A stretch of DNA of 64,000 bases from Apostichopus japonicus. Lineage: Eukaryota > Echinodermata > Holothuroidea > Aspidochirotida > Stichopodidae. Made by a program: the position numbers and the translations under genes. The notes under the pieces were generated by a model. It was not told where the DNA came from. It did no database searches and worked only from the letters and a program-made list of their open reading frames with translations. Below are positions 11,891 to 25,000 of the stretch, one piece after another (position 1 is the stretch's first letter; every line of letters starts with the position of its first letter). The DNA is taken from contig NC_092564.1 of assembly GCF_037975245.1 (NCBI RefSeq), positions 21,117,984 to 21,181,983 on the forward strand. The letters are read 5' to 3'.

Positions 11891-13026
11891 GCATGGATAC
11901 ATCAATTTGAGGCTGCGATGCATTTGGTAGCTGGCTTCGTGGGCATTGGTGTGGTCTCGGTTGCGTTGTTGGTTTTCTTTGAAGCTGTCTTCTTTGGAGC
12001 TGGCAACGGTGGGGTCTGTTTCCTGGTGACTGGTGTTTGTGGGGCGGGCTTCGCAGTTGAGCCAGCTACCACTCATCGCTTCCCTTAAAACTTGCTACTT
12101 CCCATCCTGGCATCCTCCAGACACGTGCAGCACGTCTCCCCGACCTGTCCCACAAACTTCGCATTAACATACTCTCAAATTTTCAGTTCTCAAACCATGG
12201 AGTCTATCTTTACCGGCCAGTGGCTTTCTCCCTGACTTGCTGAAGCGCTTTACGGCGGAAACAGCTTTTAACAAGACATATCGTATCGTCGTGATCACAC
12301 GATCACAGTCTCGGGTTCTGAGAGTGGATCAGTTCCGTCAGTCACGGTTTTGTTTTCGTAACTGACAGGCTCTACCTTGGGTGACAGTTCTTGAAAGTAC
12401 AAATCATCTCATCTCTGCCGTTTGGCAAAAATCTATCATTCTAGACATCTGAAGTTAAATCGTTAGATCATATATGAGTCTCGATGTAAGGGGACTACAT
12501 GGGCCTGAAAGTGGATCAGTTACATTGTGGTTTTCGTGCCCAGGCTATATTATGGCACAACATATCGTCATGTCCAAACGGTGATACAGTCTCGATGTAA
12601 GGGAGTGGACCGATGAAGTTGTTTGGTGAGGAGCCGTGTCATTCCATCATCGGTAATTTCCGCCGTAGAAAATGTGCTCTTTCCGCCATAGAAAAAGTGG
12701 CATTCCGCCATGTTACCGCCATGGCGGTAAAGCACTCTTCGTGTGGCGGAAAGTGCACATTATTGTAGGTTCATTGTATATGCAAGTTCACTCTAAATAA
12801 GCCCGCAAAGTCTACAAAATCGGTTATTTAATTCGACAATCAGAATCGGGCGTTCTTAATAAACAATCAGCCTAATTTAATTCGATTTATTCAACGAACT
12901 ATTATATATTTGAAGACAGTTTATCGACTCTTACAAAATTACAATTGAAACTATTCAATCAACCTGTACATTAAAGACTCTGCATCAATCCACCAATCTT
13001 CAAATATACCTTTCCGCCATAGGTTT
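11891..13026. other. Gene-free stretch with CCGCCAT palindromes
   Basis: No gene is recognised; open frames at 11804-12088 (plus) and 11846-12076 (minus) show no family motif. From about 12635 to 12765 there are many TTTCCGCCAT and ATGGCGGAA strings in both orientations, able to fold back. The same strings recur at 13011-13020 and 18330-18400, suggesting the edge of a dispersed repeat. Confidence 0.45.
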
Positions 13027-13825
13027 CAGGCGCGTATACAGGGGTGTTGGGAGCGCGCCCCCGGGTAGCGATTTTTTTTGCCCAAACAGTTTGCAATAAC
13101 GGAGTTTTCAGTCAATCAGATTGCTCGTGACGTCAGCATAAATAATAACCATCGCTTGGAATTTCGAAGACATATACTGAGTTACACATTGACACTTGAT
13201 TGAGTCTAGTTAAGGGGTTTCCCTTCAAACGCCCTAACTTTACTTTTAATGCTTGGATTACATGTTGACCTCACTTATGATACATACGCTACATTCTATT
13301 TGGTTCGTGTTTACGTTATCGACGATTCGTGAGCCGTTCTATTGAAATCAGAATTCGTTTCGTGGAATGGGTAGGCCTACACTAAAAGCAACTTCACGAC
13401 GCGAGTTCACGAGTCTTGAGTGAATATACGCAAAACAGTATGGTGTATAGTATGATATATATTTCCGTCACTGCACTGTGTACAGAGTTATAATACATAT
13501 AGGCCTACAGCGCATGTGTGATGTACCCTGTACGAAACTTTCACTGTGCGATGTTATCGATTAATGCCTTCACAGAAATCTTCGATCAAAGTAGATCATA
13601 CAATACTAGTGTGCTAAATATGTCTAAACCAATTCCAAACATATCTAAATATATGTACGAAAAGCTACGGGTAATTTTGAACGGGTATATCTTCGTTGCA
13701 ACAAATGGATGCAGAACCTCGAAGTAAAGGTTTCTATGGTGATGACGTAACTTTTCCGACCAATCATGAACGACTGTTCACGCACACTTGCAAACCTGTT
13801 TGGGAAAACATTTCGCCCCCGCCGG

Positions 13826-13996
13826 GTAAGAAAAAGAGGAGAGAAAAAAAGAGAGAAGAAAAAAGGGAAAAAGAGGGGGGAAGAGGAGGAAGGAGAGGAA
13901 GGAAGGGAAAAGAATAAGAAGAAAGAGAGAAAAAGGAGAAGAGGAGGGAGTAGAAGAAAAACGCTAAGACACAGGGAAGAGAAAGAGGAAGAGTGA
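13826..13996. repeat. Polypurine tract, about 170 bp
   Basis: The plus strand is almost entirely A and G, with few pyrimidine interruptions. It accounts for Lys/Arg/Glu-rich plus-strand frames and Ser/Leu/Phe-rich minus-strand frames, which are not genes. Such mirror-like tracts can form triplex DNA; that is general knowledge and was not tested here. Confidence 0.9.
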
Positions 13997-14640
13997 CATA
14001 AATTACAGCGCTGATCCCTATTATATACACAGGGTAGCCAGTGACGGATCGAGGATTTCGAAAGGGTCGTGTGCCTCACCCTACCCCTTAAACCGACAAC
14101 TCCTTTTTGACGTTTCTAATTTTCTTCTCTCACTAATGTATATATAAGGTCTATCATAACGCGTGTGTGTGTATGAACGCCTTAAAATTGTGCTATGAAG
14201 CCAATTGTGGCTGGTCTCGAACTCGACCGAGTCGTCGGGGAACATGACGCATTTCGGTATTAGACCAGGATCTATATGCGAACTGCACTAGACCTATGTC
14301 CTTCGATGCAACACTGCCATCCAGAGTTAAAATGTTATACACTACGACCTGAATGCTAATTGTTACCCAAACCTATAGCACCGTAACTCGTACAATGAAT
14401 CTAACCAGAATGCAAAATGCATTGAGGTTTCGATGACTTCAATGCACTAGACTTCTGCTTGTTAGTATAACCAGAACTAGCTGTTACAATAACACTATGG
14501 CATGCTAACACAGGTCAGTCTACTGTACGTGGTTATACACACCTCGGTCAAAAGCAATAGGGTTCTTGTACTCAATGTTATGAATCCACACACCAAGTAT
14601 TACAAAACAAAACCAAATCTCTAATAACTTCGCACATTAA
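13997..14640. other. Gene-free stretch with an isolated hAT-like end
   Basis: At 14039 CAGTGACGGATCGAGGATT resembles a hAT left terminus, but no matching right end is seen in the window. Nothing else is recognised. Confidence 0.35.
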
Positions 14641-14744
14641 GGTTGCAGAGGAGTCCACTTATGGACAAGTTAGATTGGAATATGCCCACGAAACTTCAAA
14701 GAATCAACTTGAAAGAAGCTAATACAGGTCACTGGAGACCAACC

Positions 14745-15320
14745 TGAGGTCAAAGGTCACCCAAATGCAGTTCGAATATTGTATTACAATAGCGTAACTC
14801 CCAACCCTGTCAGTGGTAGTTTCACAAGTTATTGGGGAAAAAACACATTTTGACCCATAAATGACCTTTGGTGACCTTGGATCACATCACGGTTATTTTG
14901 AAAATGTGTCCCTACTTCATTCACAACTTGTCCTAATATACCAGCCATGTCAGACTAGAAGTTGTTGCAAAAATTAGCATAAGTTGGGAGTTTTTTGCAC
15001 ATAATCAACCTTGAATGACCTAATGGTTTTTATCAAAAATGTTCCCCTTGATGATGTGCACTCTGTCCTAAAATCCCAACCTTCACGGACATTTGGTTCT
15101 CAAGTTATTGCAAAAATACTAGTTTTTGACCCCTGATTGACCTTTATTGACCTTGGATCACATGACCGTTATGTTTTGAAATGATCCCATACCCCATTCA
15201 CAACTGGTCCCAAAATATCAACCATGTCGGATCCTGTCAATGGGAGTTATTGCTTGTTTTAATATTTTGGTTTTTGGCCTCTAACTGACCTTTAGTGACC
15301 TTCACAGGCACCACAAAAAA
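14745..15320. repeat. Degenerate tandem repeat with TGACCTTGGATCACAT blocks
   Basis: Three to four diverged units of roughly 150-250 bp share TGACCTT(G/T)GGTGACCTTGG-like blocks, CCATTCACAACTTGTCC and CAACCATGTC(A/G)GA. Units differ in length and are heavily mutated. Confidence 0.6.
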
Positions 15321-15548
15321 TAGGGCACATCTACACAATGTGGTACTCATATACACCAAATATTAGATTGGTCCAAGCTTCCCTACTTGAGATACCGTGT
15401 TTACAAGCCAAGCGTCACACACACACACTCTCCGCCTGCATGAATGCATAGGTTACGATTTCATCGAAACCATACAAAAATTTAAGTACCCATCTGCATG
15501 AAAACGCGCACCCACAACCCTACGCCCATCCCTCTAACCGCTTCCCGA

Positions 15549-16016
15549 CAGGGACGTAGCCAGGGGAGGGGGGCAGTGGGAGCAAGTGTTCTCCCCTTTC
15601 AGTGTCGTAAAAATGTCAAAAACTGTTTTTTTTTTTGCATGGTATTGCCAGTGCTCTTTTGATCTTGAATACTCGTCAGCTCCGTTAACTCGATTATAAT
15701 CGTAGTAACATTCAGGCGTATTGATTCAGCTACTTAGTTTGGCAGATGCAATTAGCAAAATTTAGCCTGTTACAAGCCTACAGTTGGCCACTGCGTAATA
15801 AAATACATATAGCCTACCTAACCGCACTCGATGGAGTGTCACGAACCGTATGCACAACGACGACGCCAACGTGCGTTCTCATCCATTCTATGATTCGTTA
15901 TAAGACAATGGACAATAAACAAAAATCATACTACTGGAAAAGTTGTAAAAGAGCATTATGTTTGTCTTTCTGATATAATATGTAAAAGAACATGTAAATT
16001 CCTGGCTACGTCGCTG
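15549..16016 (+). mobile_element. hAT MITE, 468 bp
   Basis: The ends are CAGGGACGTAGCCAGG (left) and CCTGGCTACGTCGCTG (right), flanked by a perfect 8-bp duplication CTTCCCGA (15541-15548 and 16017-16024). The interior matches the element at 45011-45877 in reverse orientation over most of its length but lacks several hundred bases of it, so this is a deletion derivative. The 75-codon open frame at 15746-15973 lies in the non-coding interior and is not supported as a gene. Confidence 0.9.
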
Positions 16017-16060
16017 CTTCCCGATGAGTTACGAAACTTCATTAATGACCTTCGCCCGTA

Positions 16061-17006
16061 TGGAAAGCCGTTTTAACATTTAATAAGGAATTTCAGATAT
16101 CTCGAAATAATTTCAGATATCTCAAATTAAATTACAGATATCTCCAATTTATTTAAGATATCTACAAATAATTGCAGATATCTTAAAATCAATTTCAGAT
16201 ATCTCGAAATACCACGGAATTTCAGATATCTGAAATTGAATTCGAGATATCTCGAATTCAATTTCAGATATCTCGAATTCAATTTCGGATATCTCGAATT
16301 CAATTTCAGATATCTGAAATAGAATTTTGGATATCTCGAATTCAATTTCAGATATCTCGAATTCAATTTCAGATATCTGAAATAAAATTTCAGATATCTC
16401 GAATTCAATTTCAGATATCTCGAATTTAATTTCAGATATCTGAAATAGAATTTTAGATATCTCGAATTCAATTTCAGATATCTCGAATTCAATTACAGAT
16501 ATCTGAAATTTCCCGATTAAATGTTAAAATGGCTTTCCATACGTGCCATTTTAACATTTAATCGGAAATTTATGCATTTCAGATATCTCGAATTCAATTG
16601 CAGATATCTCGAATTCAATTTCAGATATCTCGAATTAGAATTGCAGATATCTTGAATTCAATTTCAGATATCTCGAATTCAATTTCAGATATCTCGAATT
16701 AAATTTAATATATCTGAAATAGAATTTCAGATATCTCGAATTCAATTTCGGATATCTCGAATTCAATTTCAGATATCTCGAATTCAATTTCAGATATCTG
16801 AATTAGAATTTCAGATATCTCGAAATCTATTTTAGATATCTCGAATTCAATTTCAGATAACTCGAATTCAATTTCAGATATCTGAATTAGAATTTCAGAT
16901 ATCTCGAAATCTATTTAAGATATCTCGAATTCAATTTCAGATATCTGAAATAAGACACAATTTCAGATATCTAAAATTCCCGATTAAATGTTAAAATGGC
17001 TTTCCA
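16061..17006. mobile_element. Foldback element filled with a 20-bp palindromic repeat
   Basis: The outer inverted repeats read TGGAAAGCCGTTTTAACATT (left) and a close complement ending in GGCTTTCCA (right). The flanks TTCGCCCGTA (16051-16060) and TACGCCCGTA (17007-17016) look like a 9-10 bp target duplication with one mismatch. The interior is some 40 copies of a roughly 19-20 bp unit, TTCAGATATCTCGAATTCAA, itself built on the palindromes GATATC and GAATTC. In the middle a perfect 19-bp stem (16515-16533 with 16545-16563, 11-nt loop) repeats the terminal sequence, as if two elements met head to tail. The repeat makes minus-strand frames open; they are not genes. Confidence 0.78.
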
Positions 17007-17016
17007 TACGCCCGTA

Positions 17017-18240
17017 GTACCAAGACCTTGACAAAATCAGGCAACACACCTGCACTTCATCGATAACGAGTGATCGGGTTGTGTATTAGCAGGGAGTTGT
17101 TCACAACAACTCCCTGGTATCAGTGACGTCTAGAGGTCGTGCACTGACCTACATGGAGTGTGACCACTCCCGATTTTGCAATTTCCCAAGATCAGGCCCC
17201 GAAAAATCCCCCAAATCACAAGAACACTGTACTGTATGGATATCTAGCAATATCTAGCGATATCTAGGGATGAAAATCCCAAGATCTTCCCTAAACTGAA
17301 GTGTGTAATGAATTTGAAACTGTGCGTCTTTCGAAATGAAAAGAATGTGGGTCATTGCACAATAAACAGAATAAAGTTATTTATTTCAGTCTCATTTCAA
17401 TTATTCAAATTTGTAAAGCAAACAGCAGATATCACATCATATCAGTGAGCATGAAAATCGCGTTCCAGGATGAACAGCCTCCAAACTGTCTGTAGTCATC
17501 GGATATTACATCGCATGCCAATTACATACAATCATTAGCGTTATTAGTGTTATTACCGAAATGGAGAATTAGTCGGAACTTTATTTTAATTACCAAGGAG
17601 ATTTTTCTAAACGATTGATTTCTTTAGCTACATCATTGCAAAAAAAAATATTTGGTAAGGGGGTTGGGGGGGGGGGGCTGCAGCTCCCCCGCCTCTTACG
17701 CCTATGTGTGTAGTGTACGGTTTCGGAAATTTCCTTCAACGAAGTTTTATAGTAGCCGTTATAAGAGGTGTTAATATTTGAATACCGATAACTTAACTGT
17801 GTCTGAATTTTCGAAAATTCCCTGACCAACATTTTTCATCATACTTCCCTCTACTCGTGCAATTTTGACCGGTCTGTTAGGGGCTGAAGGAGGTTTTTCT
17901 ATATTGGTTGTCCATAGATGAAATTTTGTGCAACATTATTTGAATTCATTCACGTGAAATGTGAATTTTCAAATTCTGAACAAATAATGGGCTTAAACCG
18001 TTGAAAATGGGGCTGACGGGTATTGTGGCAATGGTGCAATGAAAGCATTGATCCACAGGAGATGCGATGAGGTTGAACATGATGTGTGACTGGTGACAAT
18101 CTTCAAAATGTTATGGATGAAAAAACAAAACTTTTGGGAAACACTTCGTTCTCAGGCAAAAGTGTACATCTGTTGGTCATGTTCAAGCCCGAGAAGTGCG
18201 ATTTCCGGTGATATGGGGAGTATCAAAACCAGAAATTTTC
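17017..18240. other. Gene-free stretch
   Basis: No gene is recognised. A G run near 17669-17681 beside CTCCCCCGCC looks like another transposon terminus, without a partner that I can define. A 10-bp inverted pair (AGGGAGTTGT and ACAACTCCCT) lies at 17091-17115. Confidence 0.4.
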
Positions 18241-18329
18241 TTTAACCCTAATCGCCAACCGATGGTGGCACTCCGCTTAGATAGTAATTCGCGCTCCCTC
18301 GAGTTAGAAACTCCTGGATACGCGCCTGG

Positions 18330-18914
18330 GTTGGCGGAAAGGATCGAAACATATGTCGGAAAGGTATGGCGGTATGTACATATGGCGGAATGGCACTAGA
18401 TCGGTTTGGTTATGGTACTAATTAGTTATGCCCCTTCCCAAAGAACTAAAATATGGTCACTCTTGATCTATTTTATCCCCACTCAACTATTCACAGGCAT
18501 ATGCACTCGTGCTGTGCATTGCTTTCGTTTAATATCAATATGCCTTAGCATCAGCAAATTTATCCAGTTACTAAAACCAAGTTAGGAGGGCAAATGTAAC
18601 TCTATTAGCTTCAGACTACTTCCATTGAAGAAAACTCGCCTCAATCAGGACGTTCCCTGACAACTCCTCTACTCAATGAATGATGCGTTACAACTCTCGA
18701 GCCCTGGAATTTGGTGACAGGCCCATGTGACTCAAGAAAAGGTAAAAACGCCATGATCAACCTTGACTATTGTACCTTACGCAATGATTAAATAGTCTAT
18801 ATTATATGTACACATGGATAGGACACATGTGCACGTTACAAGCTTTAGTAAACTGAAACACAGCGTGACAGTCTAACTTAGTTTTTCTTCCGCCTGTACC
18901 AGTAAGAAAGCAAA
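18330..18914. other. Upstream region of the NIFK-like gene
   Basis: No other gene is seen. A pyrimidine run TTTTTCTTCCGCC at 18882-18894 lies just upstream of the start codon. It resembles the polypyrimidine initiators of many translation and ribosome-biogenesis genes, but the match is partial and the transcription start is not established. Confidence 0.3.
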
Positions 18915-19022
18915 ATGGTAGTCGATTACAAGGTTCCAAAAGAGAGGACAAAACTGAAGACCAACGAAGAAATAGCACTTGATACACAATTCAGAAAGAG
19001 AATGAAAACCATCCGAAGAAAA
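18915..19022 (+). CDS. NIFK: NIFK exon 1 (residues 1-36)
   Basis: It starts at ATG within GCAAAATGG and ends at the donor AAA|GTACGT in phase 0. It encodes a basic leader ending DTQFRKRMKTIRRK, alignable with the DVEFQKEVAQVRKR-type leader of vertebrate NIFK. The choice of start rests on Kozak context and this alignment. Confidence 0.82.
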
Positions 19023-22000
19023 GTACGTGTTCCTAATTTAGGCGAGTGCCTAACACCGTACGAGTGCTTGGCCTAGCCTATGTTAGGCGTAGACTAGGCC
19101 TAACTGAGTAACTATATTTGTAGCATGGTGGGCTCATAATTGACGCACTTAAGGATTTGATCAACGATGTCTATCAAGGAAAAGTCAAAATCCCTCAACT
19201 GTATGCGTTTTGCAAATGTGTAGTTCTTCAGAAATGTAATGATCTCAAAATATGTATTGTTCTGTTCCTACACAACGAAAATTGATAGAATTGAGCAGAA
19301 TTTGACCACAGAATGTCTGTCATGTTCAGTTCTTTCATACCCCTTATTAAAATTGACCCATTCGTCGATAGCTAACTGTAGTGTTGGCCTAAGTATACAT
19401 CCATTGACTTTGGATGCTGTTTGTTATATCTCTGAGAGTCTAAGCAGGTGAGGTCCCAGAGAGTAGTGGTATTATATTGAGGTAATTTTGGTTATTTCTC
19501 AGGAGTAATCATTCCTAATGCCCAATAAATGTGCAAAACTTAGGGGAGGCAGATACTTTAGTTTAAGCTAAAAAATAAACACAATTTGACCAGCGTATTC
19601 CTGAAATGGATCTAAACTCGTCAAATATGTAACTCTGCTTGACTGCAAAAAGGTTACGTTGCCTGCTGTATCGTTGCTAGTAATGTTAGAAGGTGCGTCA
19701 ATGACGAAGGTGATCAACAATGAAGCCTTTACTTTCTTCTTTATTATTAAGTATTAGTCTTATCCTGCAGTTATAATGGCCAATTGTAGGCCAATGCTAA
19801 AGCTGGTTTGGCAGTTATTACTTTGCTAAATTTGGTCAAGCTTCAAGGAAAACTGATGTGGTAATTAGGCCTAGTCTAGTCTTGACTCTGAAAAAAGCCT
19901 TGCATCATTTCACTTTTGAAAACACTCAGAGGTGTCGGCTGTGTAAGGATATGGAAGCTTGTTTACTTGAATGGCACCACTCTGTGGTTTTCAAGCAAAG
20001 CATTATAAAGTCATTAAATTTTGTTAACTTTTTCAAGCATGTTTTAGCCTTCACAACATAGTGTCAGAAGTAAGTGGTTTGATGACCCATGTATCGAGTT
20101 ATGTCTAATTTTCAAGGTCATTATGTGGCGAACCTGTATGATCAACCTGAGGGGACCATACCCAAATCTAGGCTATTCTACTTAAGCGTGTTATGCTGCC
20201 GTAACACTTAGTACAGTCATTGCACATGCTGACGTTAAAGATGACCTAGGCCTGTGCAAGTATAACATTGGTGATTGCCGTGTTTATGAACATAGACTGT
20301 GTGTAGACTCCTGAAGTGCATAAAAGTAATTGAAAAGACAAAGAGTTAAGGCCTGTATTTGAAAAGTTACCCTTAGATTAGAATTAAGAAGTACGGTAGC
20401 GTAATTTTGTCACAAAAAAGGTGTGATATTTCAGTGCCATTACCAAAAAACTTGAACCTCAAGGGTAATTTGAAGCAGAAATGGGGGAAATTCAGATTGT
20501 GGTGGGACTGTTATGTCACTCTGACTGAGTTGGATAAGAAAGATGAGAAAGTCCTAATCAGGTGGCAACATTTATAACTGGTTAAGGTCCTGAGGCATTG
20601 GAAATCCACAACAATTTGCCGTACCAAAATGCTGTAGATTGTACAAAAAATTGTCAAAATAATGAGCTTATAATGGGAAACATGTACTGTATAGGGCAGA
20701 GAAACGTAATCTATGAAATTAAAAGTTTAATAACTGCACTCAGGAACGAATGAAATATTTGATGCATTTTTTTGTGAAACTGAGAACTTCTGCATCATGG
20801 TGCAAGTGTGGCACACTAAAGGATGTTTCACTTTGTATTGTATGCGGCATAGCTAGTCAAAATACTTTGGATCTCCCAAGATTTATTAACATCTGTAAGG
20901 CGGCCGGAGCAGCTGGAGCGCAAACATAAGGTATGAGTAGGGATGCACCGGATCCAAATTTTTGGATCCGGCCAGAACCGGATTTTGCCGGATAGTACAT
21001 GTTTCCGGCCATTACACAAAAGAATCATTAATAAGAAGTAGAAGTATGAAACAAGGAGCAAATCTTAGGTGATGTATACGCATATTATAAAGAATGTGAA
21101 ATTAAGACCCCATTTTATGAGATTAAATATGACTTGAAGTGGTGTGATCTACATTCTTTAATAAAATAACTACAATATAATTGTTGACAAGCTTGATACA
21201 GTACAGTATGTAAATTTGTTTGCTGGAAAAATACTGCATACTACCTATGAAGTTTGTTTTAAAACAGGAAGCTACATTTCACAAATCTTATACTTTATAC
21301 TGAATAAAAAGATTATTTAATTGTTGTAATAACACTACTATCTGGATTTACTGTAGAATTGTCTTTCATTAGTCATTATTTGGTAACAAATTTTTACACT
21401 GCAATATTATCTGTAAAATGAATAAAAAAAAGCATTGTAATTGTATTTTTCCAGAAGTGGAAGAAACTTCTTATCTATCTTTTATCTACAGTATCCTTTA
21501 AAATGGAATTGAATGTTCATTAGAACACTTAATGATTTAGGTTTTTCATGAACTTTTAGGAACTTTCATGGTGACAAGAGATATCCAAGAGAATGCCAAC
21601 AATAATGGGAAAGTAAAGATTCAATGGAACAGTATTTTGACTGATAAGTATATGAATGGTCTATTTTAACTGCACAATATTAAACTGATGAAGGCTGCAA
21701 GAAATGATTTCACTGCAAACTGTATTTGTTGTATATAGCTTCATATTATTACAGTAGTTGTATTATTTTGGTTGATCTTTAGAAAAAGTGGGTCAGACCA
21801 TTGAGTAAATTAAATTAAACATGTTAAACCTAATTTTTCCTTACTTTGAATGTTTTTATTAATTTTTGGAAATAGTTGACATTGATTTAAGTTAATACCA
21901 ACACCTTTTTAAGGAATCATTCAGGCCAGATTTTGAAAAAGATTCGGCCAGATTTTGAAAAAGATCCGGCCGGATTTTGAAAAATATCCGGCCGGAACCG

Positions 22001-25000
22001 GAACTGGATAATTCCTCACGATCCGGCCGGATAGTCCGACCGGACCGGATATCCGGTGCATCCCTAGGTATGAGTGATCAAAGGCTGAAGTCCATGCTGT
22101 CAGGTACAACCCAAACTCAAGATGCCACAAAGGTAAATGGGTTGAAGACTGTAGGTACTGCGGAAGAAGTCATGAGGCAGACAAAATGAGATGTCCAGCA
22201 TATGACCAATCTTGTTCGAAATGTAAACAAATGGAGTCAAAGCAAAAGAATGATTTTCATAAAAGTCATAAGAAATCAGTCAAACAGGTTGACTTGAGTA
22301 GTGAAAGTAAGAAGAAGCCAAATGAACCAAAAGCAGAAACTGGATTGTGTTTGCTACTTTGCTGTATTACTGACCTATATTAGGCCATTGATGAACACTT
22401 GTTAGAGTTAAGTGTTTGTTAATAAGGTTTAGATACTTTTAAGGGTAAGAAATATGATCAGTTTATGAAGTGGAAATTAGAGATCAAAAAGTTGGATAAA
22501 AGAAAGTTTTCTTTTAAAGAAGGAAAGGTGTATAGATACAGTATGGAAGCTTGTTTACTTATATGACACCACTCTGTGGTTGTCAAGCAAAGCATGGAAC
22601 ATCATTAAATCTGTTAACTTTATCAAGCATGTTTTTAGCCTTCATTTTGTCAGATTGAGCATAGAATGTGAAGATCACAACAAGCTGCATCCTTTTGAAA
22701 GCTGTTCACCTACAAGAAAAGTAATACATTTTTATCTCCCTTGCCAGAAGTCTGAAAGGAACTTTATGGTGGAATTTCAGTTTGAAATTGGGTCTGTTAG
22801 CAGCATCATTTGCCTAACATTAGTCAGGGGATGATGGTTTCCAACACAGTTAATTTGACTGCAATGACTTTTTGCTATATTAAAAAATATGCATTTTCCA
22901 CATATCTCTCAAGTACACAGTTTCTGTAAATCACATGGCAATGGGCCTAAAAAATGGATGTACAAAAATGCTAAAATATCTCACAGATTTCTCAGAAGCT
23001 GCTTGCAAAATATGAATTTGATAAAATGCTATGTACATAAAACAAAAACATGTGACCTTTGGTTCCTCATAGAAATAAACTGGTAAGTTAGGTTTGCATT
23101 CTAAATCAGCTGACACATGCTAGGCTACTGTAGATCAACAATCTACTTTGCTTCACTACAGTGACACCGTACTGGTCAAAGACTGGAAGGGCTTGTAAAA
23201 TACTTTAATTCTGTAATATTTTTGTAAAATCTTGAACCTTTCTTCGTACTGTAGTATAATCCTCTGTCAGTCAACTTGTCAAGTGCTGTTAGTAGGCTAG
23301 TCTTTAGTCTATCGGTTAGTCTTTAAAGCAGAGAACTTGTACGGAAATGGTATTGATTAATAAACTTTGTTCTATTAAAAGATAAAAATGTACACTGCTT
23401 CAAGGCATGGTTGTTATTTTTTAAGCCTCATCTACACATTTCATGGAATTGACCTTATAATATTGCAATTATGATAAAGTTTCATTGGTTTTCATATTGT
23501 TATTTTCCCTACTGTTTCAGAATGGAGATTGCCTTGAAGATGATCCTGATTCTGGTGTGGTCTACCTTAGTCAAATACCTCATTCCTTCTGTGAAGAAGC
23601 TATGTTCAAGTACTTTTCTCAGTTTGGGAGAATAAAAAGGATAAGGCTTAGTCGTTGTAGGAAGGTAAGGAAGTAAACCAGGTTAAAAAGATGGAAACTC
23701 TGCAGCTGAATAAATTATTAAATAATGGCATCATGAATCAATAGGCAACAAGAAGTTGGTGCATGTAGAGCAAGCAACATTACAAGGTGCTGTACATTGC
23801 ATCAGATGCTCCCACAAGTAAAAACTAAAAAATGGTAAGCAGAGAAGCACCAACACCTAATCAGTGTGTTGAACAAGTTAAATCTGATTGTCATGTTGAG
23901 GTGCATTTTGCCCGCAATGTATGAGCAGGGCCTGTACTTTAAAAAACAACTTGCCCAGTCAGGCAAGTAGCTTCCAGAATTAACTTGCCCTGATACTTTT
24001 TACTAGCCCTGAAATGACAGAAAATACAGGGAGACTGCTAACATGGTATAGTTGTATTGTAATATGCACTGTTGTTTGTTTACACTGTCACTTGTTTTTC
24101 TGGCTTATGAGGATGATAGTGATGCTGAACATCGTGATGTTAATGTTTATTTGCATTATTATTTTAAGAAATGTTAAAATTTGCAGGATTTCTGAACTGA
24201 GAAAATCATTCATTGCAATTTTTTGTAATCTATCTTTCTTTTTGTTCATATGATTGAAACAACCTATCAGTCCCACACCTTGCAGAACATAATGTTCTTT
24301 ATGTCAAACACAACTCTTGGCATTAACGAGGGCTATACATGGTTGATATTCACATGATGTTCATTATGTCAAACACAACTCTTTTGGCATTAACGAGGGC
24401 TATACATGGTTGATATTCACATAATGTTCATTACTGTATGTCAAACACAACTCTTTTGGCATTAACGAGGGCTATACATGGTTGATATTCACATAATGTG
24501 CATTATGTCAAACACAACTCTTTTGGCATTAACGAGGGCTATACATGGTTGATATTCTCACAATGGCAGTTCTTCTTTCGTTCACATACTGTATTTATAA
24601 CTACAGGATTGAAAGTAATGTAATACATACGTATAATTAAACGATTGTGGTATGTGCCCTATGACATGATACATCACCAGGCTCGTAGTCACTGTCTCCC
24701 CCCTCCCCCCCATGTTTTTCATTTGTTCCTGCAAATTACTAGCTCAATTAAAACAAAGTAAGGTTGTATTGCAAACAGAATTTAAGTGGAATGCAAATGT
24801 ATGGTAAAAGATGGAAAAGATTGCATCATTTGGCATCAAACCCCCCCTGAGATAAGCAAAAATTTCTCAAAGGGGTGGGGGCACAGTTAATTGAGATCTG
24901 TCATTGACAATAGTCAATGGGCTGTTAGTGTGTGATTTTCTTTAAAACAGTTAACTCAATGGAGAAGTCCATTTGACTTAGTGTGTAAAAGATTGTCGAT

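Larger units (their letters stand above)
13027..18328. mobile_element. Possible large hAT-like element defined by a distant TIR pair
   Basis: The left boundary reads CAGGCGCGTATACAGG and the right boundary (18313-18328) reads CCTGGATACGCGCCTG, a one-mismatch inverted pair of the hAT CAGG type. The right end carries the same subterminal module (GGTGGCACTCCGCTTAGATA, 18252-18285) as the hAT elements at 3602-4491 and 60195-63260. I cannot see a matching 8-bp duplication, and no transposase is recognised inside. The interior contains later insertions at 15549 and 16061. The two ends may come from different copies. Confidence 0.4.

Noticed and set aside
13645-14079. Minus-strand frame that looks like a membrane protein (Leu/Phe/Ser-rich)
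   Set aside because: It is the complement of a polypurine tract; the hydrophobicity comes from CT-rich codons.
16127-16492. 121-codon minus-strand frame with NSRYLKL repeats
   Set aside because: It is a translation of the GATATC/GAATTC palindromic repeat in the foldback element.
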